Part shown: piece by piece, positions 32,820 through 45,008 of the stretch | Layout: every line of letters starts with the position of its first letter | How positions within the stretch are numbered: the first letter of the stretch is position 1 | Source of the DNA: Pseudopyrenochaeta lycopersici | Lineage: Eukaryota > Ascomycota > Dothideomycetes > Pleosporales > Pseudopyrenochaetaceae | Assembly (NCBI GenBank): GCA_003313425.1 | Contig: NHZP01000009.1 | Location: 1 to 64,000 of the forward strand | Reading direction: 5' to 3' | Length of the DNA: 64,000 nucleotides | Position numbers and translations under genes: made by a program | Notes under the pieces: model-generated | What the model saw: the letters and a program-made list of their open reading frames with translations, nothing else | Database searches by the model: none | Told to the model about the DNA's origin: nothing

Positions 32820-35800
32820 TACTTTAGCTTTAGAAAGCTCCTTAAATAGCTCGTTATATTTATCTGTCTAATTATATTTAAATAATTCTATCCTCTTATT
32901 CTTAGTAGAATATCTTATTCTACTATCTAATAGTAATATAGTGTTACAGGTTAGCTTCTTTATACCTAATATTATAAGAATAGTCTTAAAAAGGGGTATA
33001 CTAAAGACTTAGAGTTATAGGAGTAATAATAAAGTTTACTAGTAAAATTCTAGAGATATATATAGTAGAGGTAGTACTATAAATAAAAGTTAGGGTACAG
33101 GTTATAGGGTATGCAGGGTTGCGTTACTACTAGTAGTAGCTCTACAGAAGAATAATTTTCTTATATAAAATAATACTTTACAATAGTTTAAAGATAATAA
33201 AATAGTAGACTACTATAGAGCTAAAAATATTACGACTTTTACTAAAGGTTACCTATAGAATAGCTATATCTAACTAATTTAAGCTATTAGTTTTATCTCT
33301 TCTCTTAGATAGTCTAGAAAAAGTATTAAGATATTAGTTAGGTTTAGAGCTTATTTAAATAATAGAGCTTATATAAACTAAGGTAGTGCTGTTTAAAGTA
33401 TACTTAGTTAGGATATTACTAACTTCTCTATTATTACTTATAGAGATACTACCTTACTAGCGTATACTAGAAGCGCTTAAGGTAGAGGAGGTACCCTAGC
33501 CTACTAGATTAGAAGCGTTTAAGGGGGAGTTTAATTAACTAATAGACATATTAGATAGGCGTTAGAAGTAGAGAGTAAGAGTAAGTAATAAATATAGTTC
33601 CTAATAGGATAAGCCTCTTATTCCTAAAAGTATTACTACTATTACTTACAGTAATTATATAATAAGGTGCGGCTAATATTAAACGTAAAGAGAGGAAGCT
33701 TATAAATATAAATATTACTCTATAAAGAATTCTATTATAGAAGGATAAACTTATTATAACTTATAGTAGGCTAGACTATCTTTACTAGGATATTATTAGC
33801 GTAAAGTTAAGGAGGGTAGTAGCCTATAATTATAAGTATCTCTTAGGGAAGGGGCTAGACGTTATAACTAATAGTAGGGCTGTCCTTTTATAGAGATAAG
33901 GAAAGGATAAGCTAGACGTAGACACTAAAAAGTGTAATAGATAAGTACTAGTATAGGATAAATATATAATAGAGGAGTAATTTAAACTAGAGATAAAGAA
34001 CTAGCTATAGTTATTAACAGTAATTATAAACCTTTATACTTATCTTTTATACCTCTTACTTACTCTCCCTAGGCAAACTATTAAGTATACTATAGAAGTA
34101 ATAGTAGTCCTCTCCTTATTATAGAGATATCTATAAATATAAAGAGGCTTATAGCCTACGTAATTTTTAGTATAGCTTTAGGCCTAGAGTATTTTAGACA
34201 GTATCTAACTATTCCTTTCTTAAAATATATATTTCTAATTACTCTATAAGTATATATTTATAATTATAAGATAGTAATAGTATAGTAATATCTACTGTAT
34301 AGAGCCTAAAGTCGCTGTAACTAACTCTAGGCTTAACGCTTTCCTCTATAATTATCTTATAAATTTCTCTAGTAGGATTTAAGAGAGAGACTAATTAACT
34401 ATTATTATTGCTTTAGATTATAATAAACGTAGTTTATAGTGTAAGTAAGATAAAATAGGTAATACGACGATATAGGTCTAGCGCTAGTTATCGAGAGTCT
34501 TACCTGTTTTAATTATAACATGTGATATCTCCTTGCCTTAGTAGAGTAATTAGAAAGCCCTTACTGCTATTAGGTATTAATGCATATCTCTCTCTTATTA
34601 TGTTTAAAGTTAGTAGCTTAAGTTAGCCTAATTCTATTTAGCTGTTATATTCTTACTTAGAAAATATTAGTTTAGTTATTTAGCTAAGTGTCCTATCTTT
34701 ATATATTATACTTAGGTATTATTAAGTTAAGGTGTCCTAATATTATTCTTAAGGCGCCTCTTTTTAGGGCTTAAGAGTTTATGCTTTACACATTAGTTTT
34801 TTTTTCGCTATCCTCTCTTTAAACCTAATAAGGTAAATATAAGATATCCTTAACTAGCTATATAACTAGCTAATAAGCCTCTTATATAGAGTATCTTTCT
34901 ACAGTATACCTAGTAAGCCTCTATAATAAAACCCCTCTCTTATTTCTACTATATTCTTAGCGCTATTCTTAATCCTATAAGGTAGAGTAGTAATAAAAAG
35001 GTCTAATTATAGATAAGTAATAGAAAGTATAAGTAAAGGCGTAAATAGAGAATAGCACAGGAGAGTATATAGTTAGATAATTAGCTCTTAGAGACTCTTC
35101 GTATTACTAACTTAAACGTAAATTAGATAGTATATAACGTATAGTAAAAGGTAGATAGTTTATATAAAAGGGAAGTATTTATAAAATAGATATTACTTAA
35201 GAATAGCTTTATAAGAGTTTAAAAAGTAATAAGGTTATAGTTATCTAAGAAGGGTAGTTAACTAAAATAGAAGAGATATTTAACGTTCTACTATAGCATT
35301 CTTACAAAGTACTTAGAAACCCTAATATTAAGTTTACTAGAACTTAAGTTAGGTAAGTTAAAGCTAACGCAGGCTCTCTATTATATCCTCGCGACTAATT
35401 ATAATTATAAAGTAGTAGTCTATATTACTAGTAGGTATTAGCGTAGTTATAAAGCTTAATATACTATCTTCCTACTACCTCTCCTTTCTCTATTAGTCGC
35501 TTATTTTAATTACTTTACGTATTATCTAGAATAAAATATTAATATTATCTATAGGTACGCTTAAGTATATAAATTAGATCTCTATAGTATTAGAGGTTAA
35601 TAACGTGTATAGGCGAAATTAATAGGATTACGTACGTTAAGCCTCTTTACCTGTTTAGAGTTAGTATTATATTACTTATTAAAAAAGATTACTAACTTTA
35701 AGAGAATAGAGCCTATATAAAATTTAAATACCTATAGTATCTAGAGAAGCTTTATTCTATAGTAGTAGTTTTAAAAAAACCCCTAGAAAGTAGACTTAAG

Positions 35801-36165
35801 TTTAGGTAAAATAGTTTATAGTCTTTAATATAAAGAAGATAGTTAATAATACTATTTATACTCTTTTTAGTATATTTTATTAGCATAATAGATAACACTA
35901 CTAGAAGAAAGAGATGCTTACTTACTTTCTAAATCTTAGTGTATATTTTATAGGCGCAGTTCTTTCGCTATTTTATTATATCTAGGCTAGATTACACCTT
36001 ACTAGCCTCCCCCTATATAATCTAGAGTTAAGTCTTTAAGACACTTTAGTTACTATATATTAAATTATTATTTATTTTTAACTGCTTTAACTTTTTATAG
36101 ATCTAAAGGAGGACATTATTAGTCTGTATATTAGAAGATTAGAGATATTCTAGCCGCATAATATG
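32820..36165. other. RIP-degraded region, unidentified repeat(s)
   Basis: 3.3 kb of TpA-rich DNA with no ORF. Two stretches stay open if TAG and TAA are read through: plus strand about 33480-34120 (EALKVEEVP, then GKGLDVITNSRAVLL) and minus strand about 35990-34950. I recognise neither. Degraded transposon sequence is likely because RIP acts on repeats. Confidence 0.45.
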
Positions 36166-36170
36166 CTAAG

Positions 36171-36220
36171 GTGAAATAAGTAAAGTGAAATAAGCAAAGT
36201 GAAATAAGCAAAGTGAAATG
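36171..36220 (+). repeat. 14-bp tandem repeat, possible pogo-type terminal sites
   Basis: GTGAAATAAGCAAA in about 3.5 copies. It resembles the doubled motif at 8729-8759 in being short, A-rich and at a RIP/non-RIP boundary. It could be the end of a degraded pogo-like element to its left. Confidence 0.6.
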
Positions 36221-36725
36221 AATGCGGGTGATATAGACGAAGGATTAACCTCGCACGGTCCTTGTCAGAGTATACTAGATAGCGGCGCAAGCGACCAACA
36301 AATTAGAGTCGCAGTTGTATTAAGGAGTAGGTAAGCTGATAGAGGCCATGATAGGCCGACGTCGTTAGCGCCTAAGGAGAATAACAACTGTAAAAGAACG
36401 CTCACGCGGGGTAGAGGCAATGCCCTACCATCCAATGTTTCCAGAGTTACGAGCAAGGAGCACCTTCTTAACTAACAGAAGAGGTATAGCGCCCGATATG
36501 ACGCGCATCTCACCTGTGCGTTGGACCCAAAAGACGGCACACTCAATCCCCACGACTGCTAGCGAGGCGCATGATGTGGCATCTATGGTTAGGGGTGTAT
36601 AGGAAATGTTAACTAAGTTAGCTACACTTCCTACAGAAATTCTGGATTATGGTGGAGGGGTTGAGTCAGTAACCAACTGCTTCGTCAGACAGCCTAAAAG
36701 CAACGCGCTAGGGTCTAATTTTTAT
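36221..36725. other. Low-RIP segment of about 500 bp without a confirmed gene
   Basis: Normal CpA, TpG and GC content set it apart from both flanks. Frames of about 60 codons exist on both strands (36420-36602 plus, 36265-36456 minus) but lack any domain or splice signal. It may be a fragment of low-copy sequence. Confidence 0.5.
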
Positions 36726-36834
36726 CCCTTCAAGCAACCTCTCTTATTTTAGTATATAATAGAAAACTCTAAATTATATTATAGCTATTTCTTAAAGTAA
36801 CCTAAAGCTATTTAGTATTAAATGTGTTTCTTAT

Positions 36835-37011
36835 AGCTAGTAAGATTTGTCCCCTAGTTTTAGTTAGATCCTAGATTATATAATTTAATAGTTAAACACT
36901 AGTGTAACACACTAGTAGGGTATATATACAGACCTACAGACACAGATAAGAAATAACACCTATTTACACTTTAAGTTTCTAACTAAAATAGAGAGATAAA
37001 TCTTACTAGCC
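36835..37011. mobile_element. Small hairpin MITE, 177 bp, with 9-bp target duplication
   Basis: The 32-bp inverted arms at 36836-36867 and 36979-37010 differ only by C/T or G/A changes. They are flanked by GTTTCTTAT at 36826-36834 and 37012-37020. A 9-bp duplication is usual for Mutator-like elements; an 8-bp (hAT) reading is nearly as good. No coding capacity. Confidence 0.65.
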
Positions 37012-37069
37012 GTTTCTTATTTAGTGTACTTAAGCGAACTGCGCCTGCTTCCTCTTTTTTACTACTCCT

Positions 37070-37440
37070 CCCTATTTACTTATATCACACCCTGTAATTA
37101 TAGACTAGCTCCTTAATATTTTCTATTTTTCTCTTAAATTCCTCCTTAAACTATTAACCTATTCTATAATATCTAATAGAACACCCATAATATTACTATT
37201 ATCTAGTCTAAGCGCAGTAATCCTTTTATTGTGCCTAGTAATTTTATACCTCAGAGTATTAATCTGCGCACTTAGTCTTTTTATTTCTTTAGATAAAGTT
37301 TGCTAGGTTATCTATTATATAGGAATAATTACCTAACCTTAAGACTGCCGCGTCTTAGTAAGCGAGTGTTCTGTAGCATTTCCACACGTATCTATATTAT
37401 TACTTCCTTAGTTCGTATATTTTATTAACGCCTAGATATA
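37070..37440 (-). pseudogene. RIP-degraded coiled-coil frame left of gypsy D
   Basis: A minus-strand frame reads NNIDTCGNATEHSLTKTRQ, then KEIKRLSAQINTLRYKI, then RLDNSNIMGVLLDIIE, then VNSLRRNLREK, interrupted only by TAG and TAA. It is a heptad-like, Arg/Lys/Leu-rich coil. The family is not recognised. The rest of the gene or element may lie on the far side of D (56871 on). Confidence 0.4.
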
Positions 37441-37524
37441 TATATTTTATTAGTAGTCTAGCTAAGCTACTCCTAGTGCTTATAAATTTTCCTACATACT
37501 ATGCCCTCGTATAGAATAGGGTAC

Positions 37525-37924
37525 TGTTACGAACAGAAGTAGGGAGGGCGGCGGTTATAAGGATGTGGGAGGAGGCACGGACGACCAAAGGAGAGACCGA
37601 GCCTCTAAGCTAACTAATAACGCCAGGGTCACGTAATCCCAGAAAACCCACGCCAAGACAGACTATGTCCTATAGGACAGAGACAAACCTAGAAAACCTA
37701 GAGGGGGCCTTATAGGAATCCTATAAGATAAATATGTATATAGACTTATATAATGTAGGTCTATAGCATATTATAATTAACTTTAGATAATCTTTAAGTA
37801 TACTACTATATAAGATTTCTATATTTAGCCTACCTAATACTGCACATCTACAGAATACTCTAAAGAGCCTAACTAATTAATACTAGTTACTTTATATTAT
37901 AACTACTTAATTAGATCTTTAATA
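37525..37924 (+). repeat. Element D 5' LTR
   Basis: 400 bp. It is followed after a 2-nt gap by TTAATTAC (37927-37934), the exact complement of GTAATTAA in the 3' LTR (56719-56726). That site lies 36 nt after the TATATAG box start at 56683. Confidence 0.93.
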
Positions 37925-37929
37925 TTTTA

Positions 37930-39867
37930 ATTACCCTTAAGATAAGTAGTACTAGTAAATACGTAGCTACCCCTAACTCTTTAACTATAACTACTAAAAG
38001 TTATCTAATTAGTAAGCCTACTACGTTTAGTAGTAACTAATAACACCTTAAAGGATAGTTACTCTAACTTAACTTATACTTCTACTTTTATAAGAATATT
38101 AATAAAAGTAATAAGGCGCCTATTATAATTACTTACTTTATAAGTAAAGTACTAGACTAGGTTACGCTATAATTAGAATAATATATAGACTAGGGAATTA
38201 TTAATAAAGATAATATAGAAATATTTAAGGACTAGGATAAGTTTAAAAAGTATATCTAATAGATTTTTAGTATATAAATAGAGAAAGTCGCAGCAGAACA
38301 ATATATACAGGAATTAAAATAACATACCTCTATTGCTAACTACGCTAATAAGTTTAAGTAGTACTCTATAATTATTAGATAGGACGATAAAGCTCTTAAA
38401 TAAATATTTTAATAAGGCCTAAAACTATAAGTTAAGGAGGAACTTATAAGAATAGGATATATTATTAAAGACCTTAATAACTTAATTAATAACTATATAA
38501 GAATTAATAATAACTTATATAAACTAAACTAGGAACTACAGAGCTATAAGAAAGAAGAAATAACAGATATAAGTAAATAAAAAGGCTATATTTACTACCT
38601 AAAAAATACTTATACTACTAGCTACTATACTTCTAATAAACTAGAACTAATATATTTAGATAATATTAATAAAAAGTAAGAGAATAGGAAGGTAGAATAC
38701 TAGAAGATAGATATAGAGAAAGTAAAAGGTAATTACTATAATTATAGGAAGAAATAACACTTTATAAAAAATTATAAGCAAAAGAATAAAGTTACTTAAC
38801 TTAAAGTTAATATAATTAATAGCTTTAATAACACCTAAATTAGAGACTAAGAAGTAGTCACTACCCCTAACTATAGTACTAGACCCTTATTACTACCCTA
38901 GTAAGATAATAACTAGATAAGAGAGACCTATAGATAGGTACTTACTTCTACTTAAGAAATAGATTAGAATAATAAAGTTCTAACTAAGCTATATCTAGGA
39001 ACTAGAGTTAACTAGGACTAACTACTAGCTATAAGAAGTACTAAGGAAGTATAAACGTAAGTACTAGACTATAAAATTAAGGAAATATAAGGTAAACTAG
39101 TACTATAGAAAGCGCAGAGTAGAAAGTATATATACGTAAGGTACTAAAACTAAAAAATAAAGTATAAACTCTTAAAGAAAGAAAATATATACTAGAAATA
39201 CGTAATTAAGAATATTAAGTATAAAAGATTCTTTATAGAACACGCTAAATAATAAATAGAATAAAAAGTAGTTGTATAAGTAGAAAAGAGATAAAAACTA
39301 TTCTACTATAACTATAACTAGAGAAACTCTTAATATAGACTACTATTATACCTCTATTATATATATAATTATTATAACTACTACTACGCTATTAAGCTAT
39401 AAGAAGGATACTTCTTAATACTAAAGAGAGCGTGTAAGTAGTAATAGTATAACTGTTAACAGGACAATTATATTAACTACTTATAGGATAAGCAGATAAT
39501 AAATTACTTCCTAGGATATAATAAAGAATATATAGCTAACTAGAACATTATTATAAATAAGCGATATACTAATAAGTTATAGTAGGTATATATAAATACA
39601 GGATATACACGCTATAAATTAGAGAAGGAGACTAACAGCTTTAATAATAGTTCTTTTTTAGAGAGAAATTAGAAGCTAAACCTTCCTATAAGCTAAAGGC
39701 TAAAGCTAGATAAGGGATTTAACTATAACTAGACAGTATTGAGAAATAATGCTAGGCTATCTAATAAGAGGAGGAGAATCTCTTTAGACTTAGAGTAAGA
39801 CTTTAAGGGAAGGAGCTAAAGGTACTAATAGATTCTAAATTATAAGTAAACTACATCTCAAAGACAG
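37930..39867 (+). pseudogene. Element D gag and start of protease, RIP-degraded
   Basis: Collinear with 23722-25510 of element C, including the zinc knuckle whose Cys codons became Tyr codons (NYYNYRKK near 38720). It ends soon after the protease Asp-Ser (near 39835), where E inserted. Continues at 52672. Confidence 0.8.
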
Positions 39868-39871
39868 CTAT

Positions 39872-40199
39872 TGTGCAGGAACAGAGGCCTCAGCCAACTT
39901 CTCCCTTTTAATGGTAGCCTTGCGCGCAGTGGAAGCAACTAAGCATCTCGTGTTAGTCGAGATGGTGAGGTGCGGGGACAGGTAACGAGGTAGACAAAGG
40001 TGGATAGGCAACAATGAATTGAATGATCAAGACTCTAGTGAAGCAGGACTTAACAGTACGGCGTAGGTAGTACTTAGTAGATTCGATGCCTCCTAAGGAG
40101 GTCCTATCTATCTACCTTTATACCTAGATTTCCTAGCCAAGCCTACCTAATCCTAGCTAAGATGCCCTCAGTAACTACGTCACTAAGTGCATTAGCATA
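39872..40199 (-). repeat. Element E 3' LTR (minus-strand sense)
   Basis: 328 bp, partner of 52340-52667. It ends ...TAGCATA on the plus strand where the partner has CGGCACA, consistent with RIP. Ends of the same family bound element F at 9336-10000. Confidence 0.9.
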
Positions 40200-41893
40200 T
40201 ACCTCCCCTACTTAAGAGCTTTACCCTATAAAGCTTAGCATCCTATTATAAGAGGTAAAATAAAAGAAAATAATAAAGGAAAAAGGTTAACTTAACCTAA
40301 GATAGAATATAAATAACTACGAAGGAAAGAGATCTCAGACTGTCCTCTAACCTACACCTTATCTCCTTATATCTCTTACTCCTTATCCTCTGTCTCTTAG
40401 ATTCGCTTAACCTTTTAGCTCTAAATCTGCTGGCTGCGTTAAGTCCCTTTACTTCCCTCGCTCCTTCCTAGCTGCTAAGTTAACTTCCTAGCAGGCCTAG
40501 TTGTTGGCGGTAGGTCCTTATAAAGCTTGTTATAGGTAATAAGAAGCCTAGTAGGGTAAGGAGTTAGCGGCGACATACTTACTAGAGAACTTAACGGGCT
40601 TAATAGTAAACCTGCTAACAAGGTTCTACTATAAGAGTAACGGGTGCTTAGAGACGCTATTTGTTAGTTAAGCGTATTAGGCTAAGCTTGTTCCTCCTAG
40701 CTTAATTTGTTAAGGAGTTGCGATAAGGCCGTATCCTTATTAACTTCTCTATTGTAAACGTACTATTTACTTGTCTAAGCTAGGTGCTTTCCTTTATTAA
40801 AGAAGTAGGACTAAGAAGGAATATTACTGTCTGATTAATACGCAGCTTCTTTGTATATCTTAATAATCTCCTAGTAACGTTTTACTATCCTTATAGTCTC
40901 TTTTTAGCTAGCTTAGATTTCTGCTATAATATCTTTGTAGGTACTTATGTCTGGGTCGAAGATATTGTGCATAGTATCTTAAATAACAGGGTTATCCCAC
41001 CTAACGAGGCTACCTACTGCTCGTGAGATAGGATGACTGTAAATGGGTTACGTAGCTCCTAGGAAAGGCTATTTAATACCTCTATATTTATTTAGGTAAC
41101 TAGAGGGCGTGCATAGGGCCTTAGTAAGGTGCTGATAAGCAGTTATAATTGATTAGTAGCTGCCTATCTTAGGAACCTCTATAGTTTCTATGTCGTTATT
41201 AACTTTTACGTACTAGGGCAGTATAGTTTGTTGTTTAATAGTAGATAGTCCAGTTAAGCTATAAGGCAGGCGTAGATCTGAAATCCTTACCTTACTTTAT
41301 TTGCATGGCTGCTTCGTCTATTATACGTTAGGCTACTTCTCCCTTAGTTCCTGTAGGAAGTGTGTAGCATTACTCTATAATTTGATTAGCCCTGTGCTAT
41401 TATCTTAACCTAAGTTCTCGCGCTATTCTTAGTAACTATTAATAATATTATAGAAGCCTAGTAATATCTTAGTACAGTTGTGTTCGTCCTTATTATTAAA
41501 AGAGACACTACCTTAAATTATGTCTACCCCGCGTCTAGAGTAAACTGCCTGAGCAATATTAAGATTAACGTGGCGGAAGTAAGTCTTGTTACCTAGTTTT
41601 GTATATTTAGCGTAGTATAGGTATGAGATAAGGTAAGGCTCCCTTTAAATAGCCGCATAGATTAGGTAATATTTAAGATCTCCGCGGACTAGCTGCTGCG
41701 GCAACGAGTGATACATTGTACGTCCCTAACTAAGGTTATCTTTGCTACTAATCCAGCGAGTATAGTAGTCGTACATCTTAAAGCTTTTATTAATAATTTT
41801 AACTAGTTCCTTATCCTTCTAGATCTTGTAACGGATTGCTGAGAGGGGTACTGTTACAGCTCACCTATATATTAGATACAGAGCCCAGTACTA

Positions 41894-41974
41894 GCAGTTG
41901 AGCTAGTATTGATGTACTTTTGGCCATTTGGCGTAGTGGGGCTCTGCACTGTTACAGTATACTAGCTCAACTGC
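41894..41974 (+). promoter_or_regulatory. TRIM self-priming site, 16-nt perfect complement
   Basis: GCAGTTGAGCTAGTAT (41894-41909), 28 nt after the TATA start, is the exact reverse complement of ATACTAGCTCAACTGC (41959-41974). The second site begins after a 2-nt gap from the LTR end. The transcript 5' end could fold back and prime reverse transcription, as in Tf1. Complementarity is seen directly; the mechanism is inferred. Confidence 0.75.
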
Positions 41975-42003
41975 CTTAGCCCAGGTGGCCGCAGGTTCGA
42001 TTC
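41963..42003 (+). other. tRNA-like A-box and B-box pair inside the TRIM
   Basis: TAGCTCAACTG (41963-41973) resembles a pol III A box and GGTTCGATTC (41994-42003) a B box. Their starts are 31 nt apart, shorter than in a tRNA, and no anticodon or acceptor stem is present. It could be a tRNA relic or chance; the first part is also the self-priming site. Confidence 0.35.
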
Positions 42004-44499
42004 ACGCAGGTGGATGAATTTGTGTGTGCCTGTATAGCCGAGGTATAGCCAAGCGACACGTAACAGGGAGAGCCAGAGCCAGGCTGCTAGACTACTCAGT
42101 AGCTAGTAAAGTGAGATGCTATGAGGCCAGAATTGCAGAAAGCAAGCTGTACGTGTAGGACAGGAATGGCATGAGTGCCACCTGTATGCTGCTAGGGTGC
42201 GATCTAATATGCGCTTAGTAGGGAGCGCCTGGGACAGGGCTCCTGAAGGGGGAGGTAGTGTAACGGATTGCTGAGAGGGGTACTGTTACAGCTCACCTAT
42301 ATATTAGATACAGAGCCCAGTACTAGCAGTTGAGCTAGTATTGATGTACTTTTGGCCATTTGACGTAGTGGGGCTCTGCACTGTTACAGATCTAGCTAAA
42401 GACGTCGCGGATAATACTCCCTATTCGTTTAAATTTATTAATTAAAGGTTAAAGCTTTATTATCTCTATAAATACTTCCTAGTTAATATTAGGTGTAGTC
42501 TATATAGGCCTATATTAGTAGCTCTTAAGATCCTTATAGGTGCGGCTACCTTAGTGCGACTTTATAAAAAGGACTTATATAACTAGGTTAGCTTAATATT
42601 CTCTAATCTTATCTTTGCGGAGGTACAGGATAAGTAAGACTTCCTAGATCTAACAGTAGTTTATACTGTAATAGAACACCCCTACGTAAGACGCGATATA
42701 GGTAGAGTAAAAGTAATAGATATAATTAGGATTAGGTACATAGTTACCTCGCTTATCTAATAGTTAACTATAGTTAATAGTTTCGCGGTACTATTTCTCT
42801 AGGAGCTTAAACTACTTCTAGATCTTAACTTTCCTATATAGCTTTATTTGCGAAAGTATCTTAGCTATAATAGATTCCTTATTCTTATACCTGTAAGAAG
42901 TGTACAGGGCGAAAGCTAGAATAATAGAATCTTCTTATCCTTTAATACTTTCTAGGATATCTAGGTTTACATTAAGCGCTTTAAGCGTCCCTGCTTAGCT
43001 ATCTCTAAATTAAGTAGCTGCGCGAGTTTACCTTAAGCTAATTAGTCCTAGGGCTAACAGTATTAATTATAATTAGTTACCTAGATATGCGACATCTTTT
43101 CTTAAGGTTGCCCTAATATTATTTAATTAGATTAGTTCCGCCTCTAGATAAGAAGTAAGTTAAAGGGACTAGATAATCTTATTAATAGATGCGTACTATA
43201 AATATTAATAGCTCCCTATAGATCGCGACTTACTTTAGAGTCGCTAATACTTAATAGGTAACTGTACTCTTAGACTACCTTAACAGGAGGACTAACTTAA
43301 TCGCCTGCTTAATCTCGCGACTTTAATAGCGCGAATCTAAGGGATAATAAGCCCGCACGCATGTATCTAGAGTCCTTATTTAATAAGCTATTAGTCGTCC
43401 TTCGTGACTATATTAGTGCGCGTCTTACTTAAGTATTTAAGCTTCTTAAACTATTTTAGTACTCCTTTCTAGAATAGGTGCTTATTATTATTCTTACGCG
43501 TATAAGTATGAATATCTGTGTCACCTTTTTAAACTCTGTTCTTGGTGGCTGACGCCCTCAAGTTCTTATTATCCTACGATTAAGTTATATAGGCAGGAAT
43601 TATTCGTAAGGTTACTTTTATATTACTAATATTAGTTACGTTTACAAACTTATCTTAACGCCTTTTTAGATCTTAGAGTTGTAGGATAAGTTCCGTGTTA
43701 AGGTACAGCGCGAGGTCTGTAATCTTAACTTATCGTAGGAGGAATATAAGGTTAGTGACGCCTGAATAGCTGTATATAACTAAACTTATGTGTACACTAA
43801 TAACCTAATTAAAAAGAGGCTTGTGTAAGCTCTTAAGGTAGCTTATAGCTAATTATAACTCGCTGCCTTGCTTAGCTTAATAGTCCTTGACATCTTTAAC
43901 TATAGGAAACTGGGCGTTAAACTGGTGCACACCTCCGAATTTAGCTATGAGGGCCGCGTTGTTCTTGAATGCCTGAGTAGCCGTACTAACTAGGTTAAGG
44001 AGTTTGTTAACGTATAAGCTGTAAGAGATTATCTACTTAGTTACTATGTGTTTCTGAATGTGTAATAGTTACTTAACTAGTTTCTCGTAGAAGTCTTTAA
44101 ACGTAGTCCTACCCTTCTAAGGTACAACGTATTGTCTGTAATTCTGGAAGTTAATACCGTAATTAGGTATACGCGTAATTTACTACATTAATTAAGGCTA
44201 GTTAGATATATTTAAGTAAGTTACTAACTTATCTAATAAGCCTAGAGTCTAAGGCGGCGGTAGGAGTTTTAGCACGACAGATTATTAAGGTAGGGTGCCT
44301 AGTAGGTCCCTCCTAGAACCGCTTATAATTATTTACTTAGTTAAACTAGTTTATAAAATATAGCAGCGTCTAGTAAAGGTTAATAGTTAGCTGCTAGTAA
44401 GATGTTAATTATTAAAAAAGGGAAGTAATAAGCTTCGCAGGCGGGGTTTTTATCCTTTCGTTACTATACATTATTTCTTAACCTTACCTTTACCTACAC

Positions 44500-44924
44500 C
44501 AGTGATGGGCAAAAATTAGTAATTACTAATTTTTCAAATTTTTTAAAAGGTTTATATTAAATTACTTAGTAATCCTAAAATTCTAATATTTTAGAATAGA
44601 ATACTACTTAATGTAAAGATTAATTTTAGGATTTTAGAATTTCTTAAATAGGCCTAGTTCCTTAATAATAAAATTTTTAAGAAAAAAATAGTAAGCTAAA
44701 TAGTAATTACTAATTTACTAATTTAGCTTACTATTTTTTTTCTTCTTAAAATTTTTCCTAAAGAACTAAGCCTATTTAGGAAACTCCAAAATTGTAAAAT
44801 TAATCTTTACATTAAGTAGTCTTCTATTCTAAAATATTAGAATTTTAGGATTACTAAGTAATTTAATATAAACCTTTTAAAAAATTAGTAATTACTATTT
44901 TTCAATAGTAAGCTCCCATCACTG
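44500..44924. mobile_element. Fold-back hAT-type MITE, 425 bp
   Basis: Starts CAGTGATGGGC and ends CCCATCACTG, flanked by the 8-bp duplication ACCTACAC (44492-44499, 44925-44932). Almost the whole element is one inverted repeat centred near 44715, so the RNA or single strand would form a hairpin of about 200 bp. It is very AT-rich and has no ORF. The 8-bp duplication and CAGNG-like end fit hAT. Confidence 0.88.
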
Positions 44925-45008
44925 ACCTACACTAATTACGACAGGTAATTTTTATTACTTTTTAACTGTTTGTTTTATTATTAGTAGGCGCAAATATGAA
45001 GTTAGCGT

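Larger units (their letters stand above)
41827..42388 (+). mobile_element. TRIM: 562-bp non-coding element with 130-bp terminal direct repeats
   Basis: The direct repeats 41827-41956 and 42259-42388 (TGTAAC...GTTACA) differ at about one base and are flanked by GATCT (41822-41826, 42389-42393). The 302-bp interior has no ORF and ends in a purine tract (GAAGGGGGAGGTAG). A TATATATT box is at 41866-41873. CpA and TpG are intact, so it is younger than E or too short for RIP. Size, terminal repeats, 5-bp duplication and purine tract define a terminal-repeat retrotransposon in miniature, mobilised by another element. Confidence 0.9.
40200..44491 (-). pseudogene. Element E extra 3' region, about 3.7 kb, unknown
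   Basis: Between integrase and the 3' LTR, minus-strand frames stay open if TAG and TAA are read through. Examples are NKDTALSQLLNKLS near 40740 and ATQAFKNNAALIAKFGGVHQ near 43950, followed downstream by FNAQFPIVKDVKDY near 43900. It may encode an additional protein of this element. I recognise no domain. A TRIM interrupts it. The strand is inferred from the readable blocks. Confidence 0.4.

Noticed and set aside
36265..36602. Two ORFs of about 60 codons in the low-RIP pocket
   Set aside because: Short, opposite strands, no domain; chance frames in normal-GC DNA.
41963..42003. A functional tRNA gene inside the TRIM
   Set aside because: A-box and B-box are too close and no acceptor or anticodon stem can be drawn.
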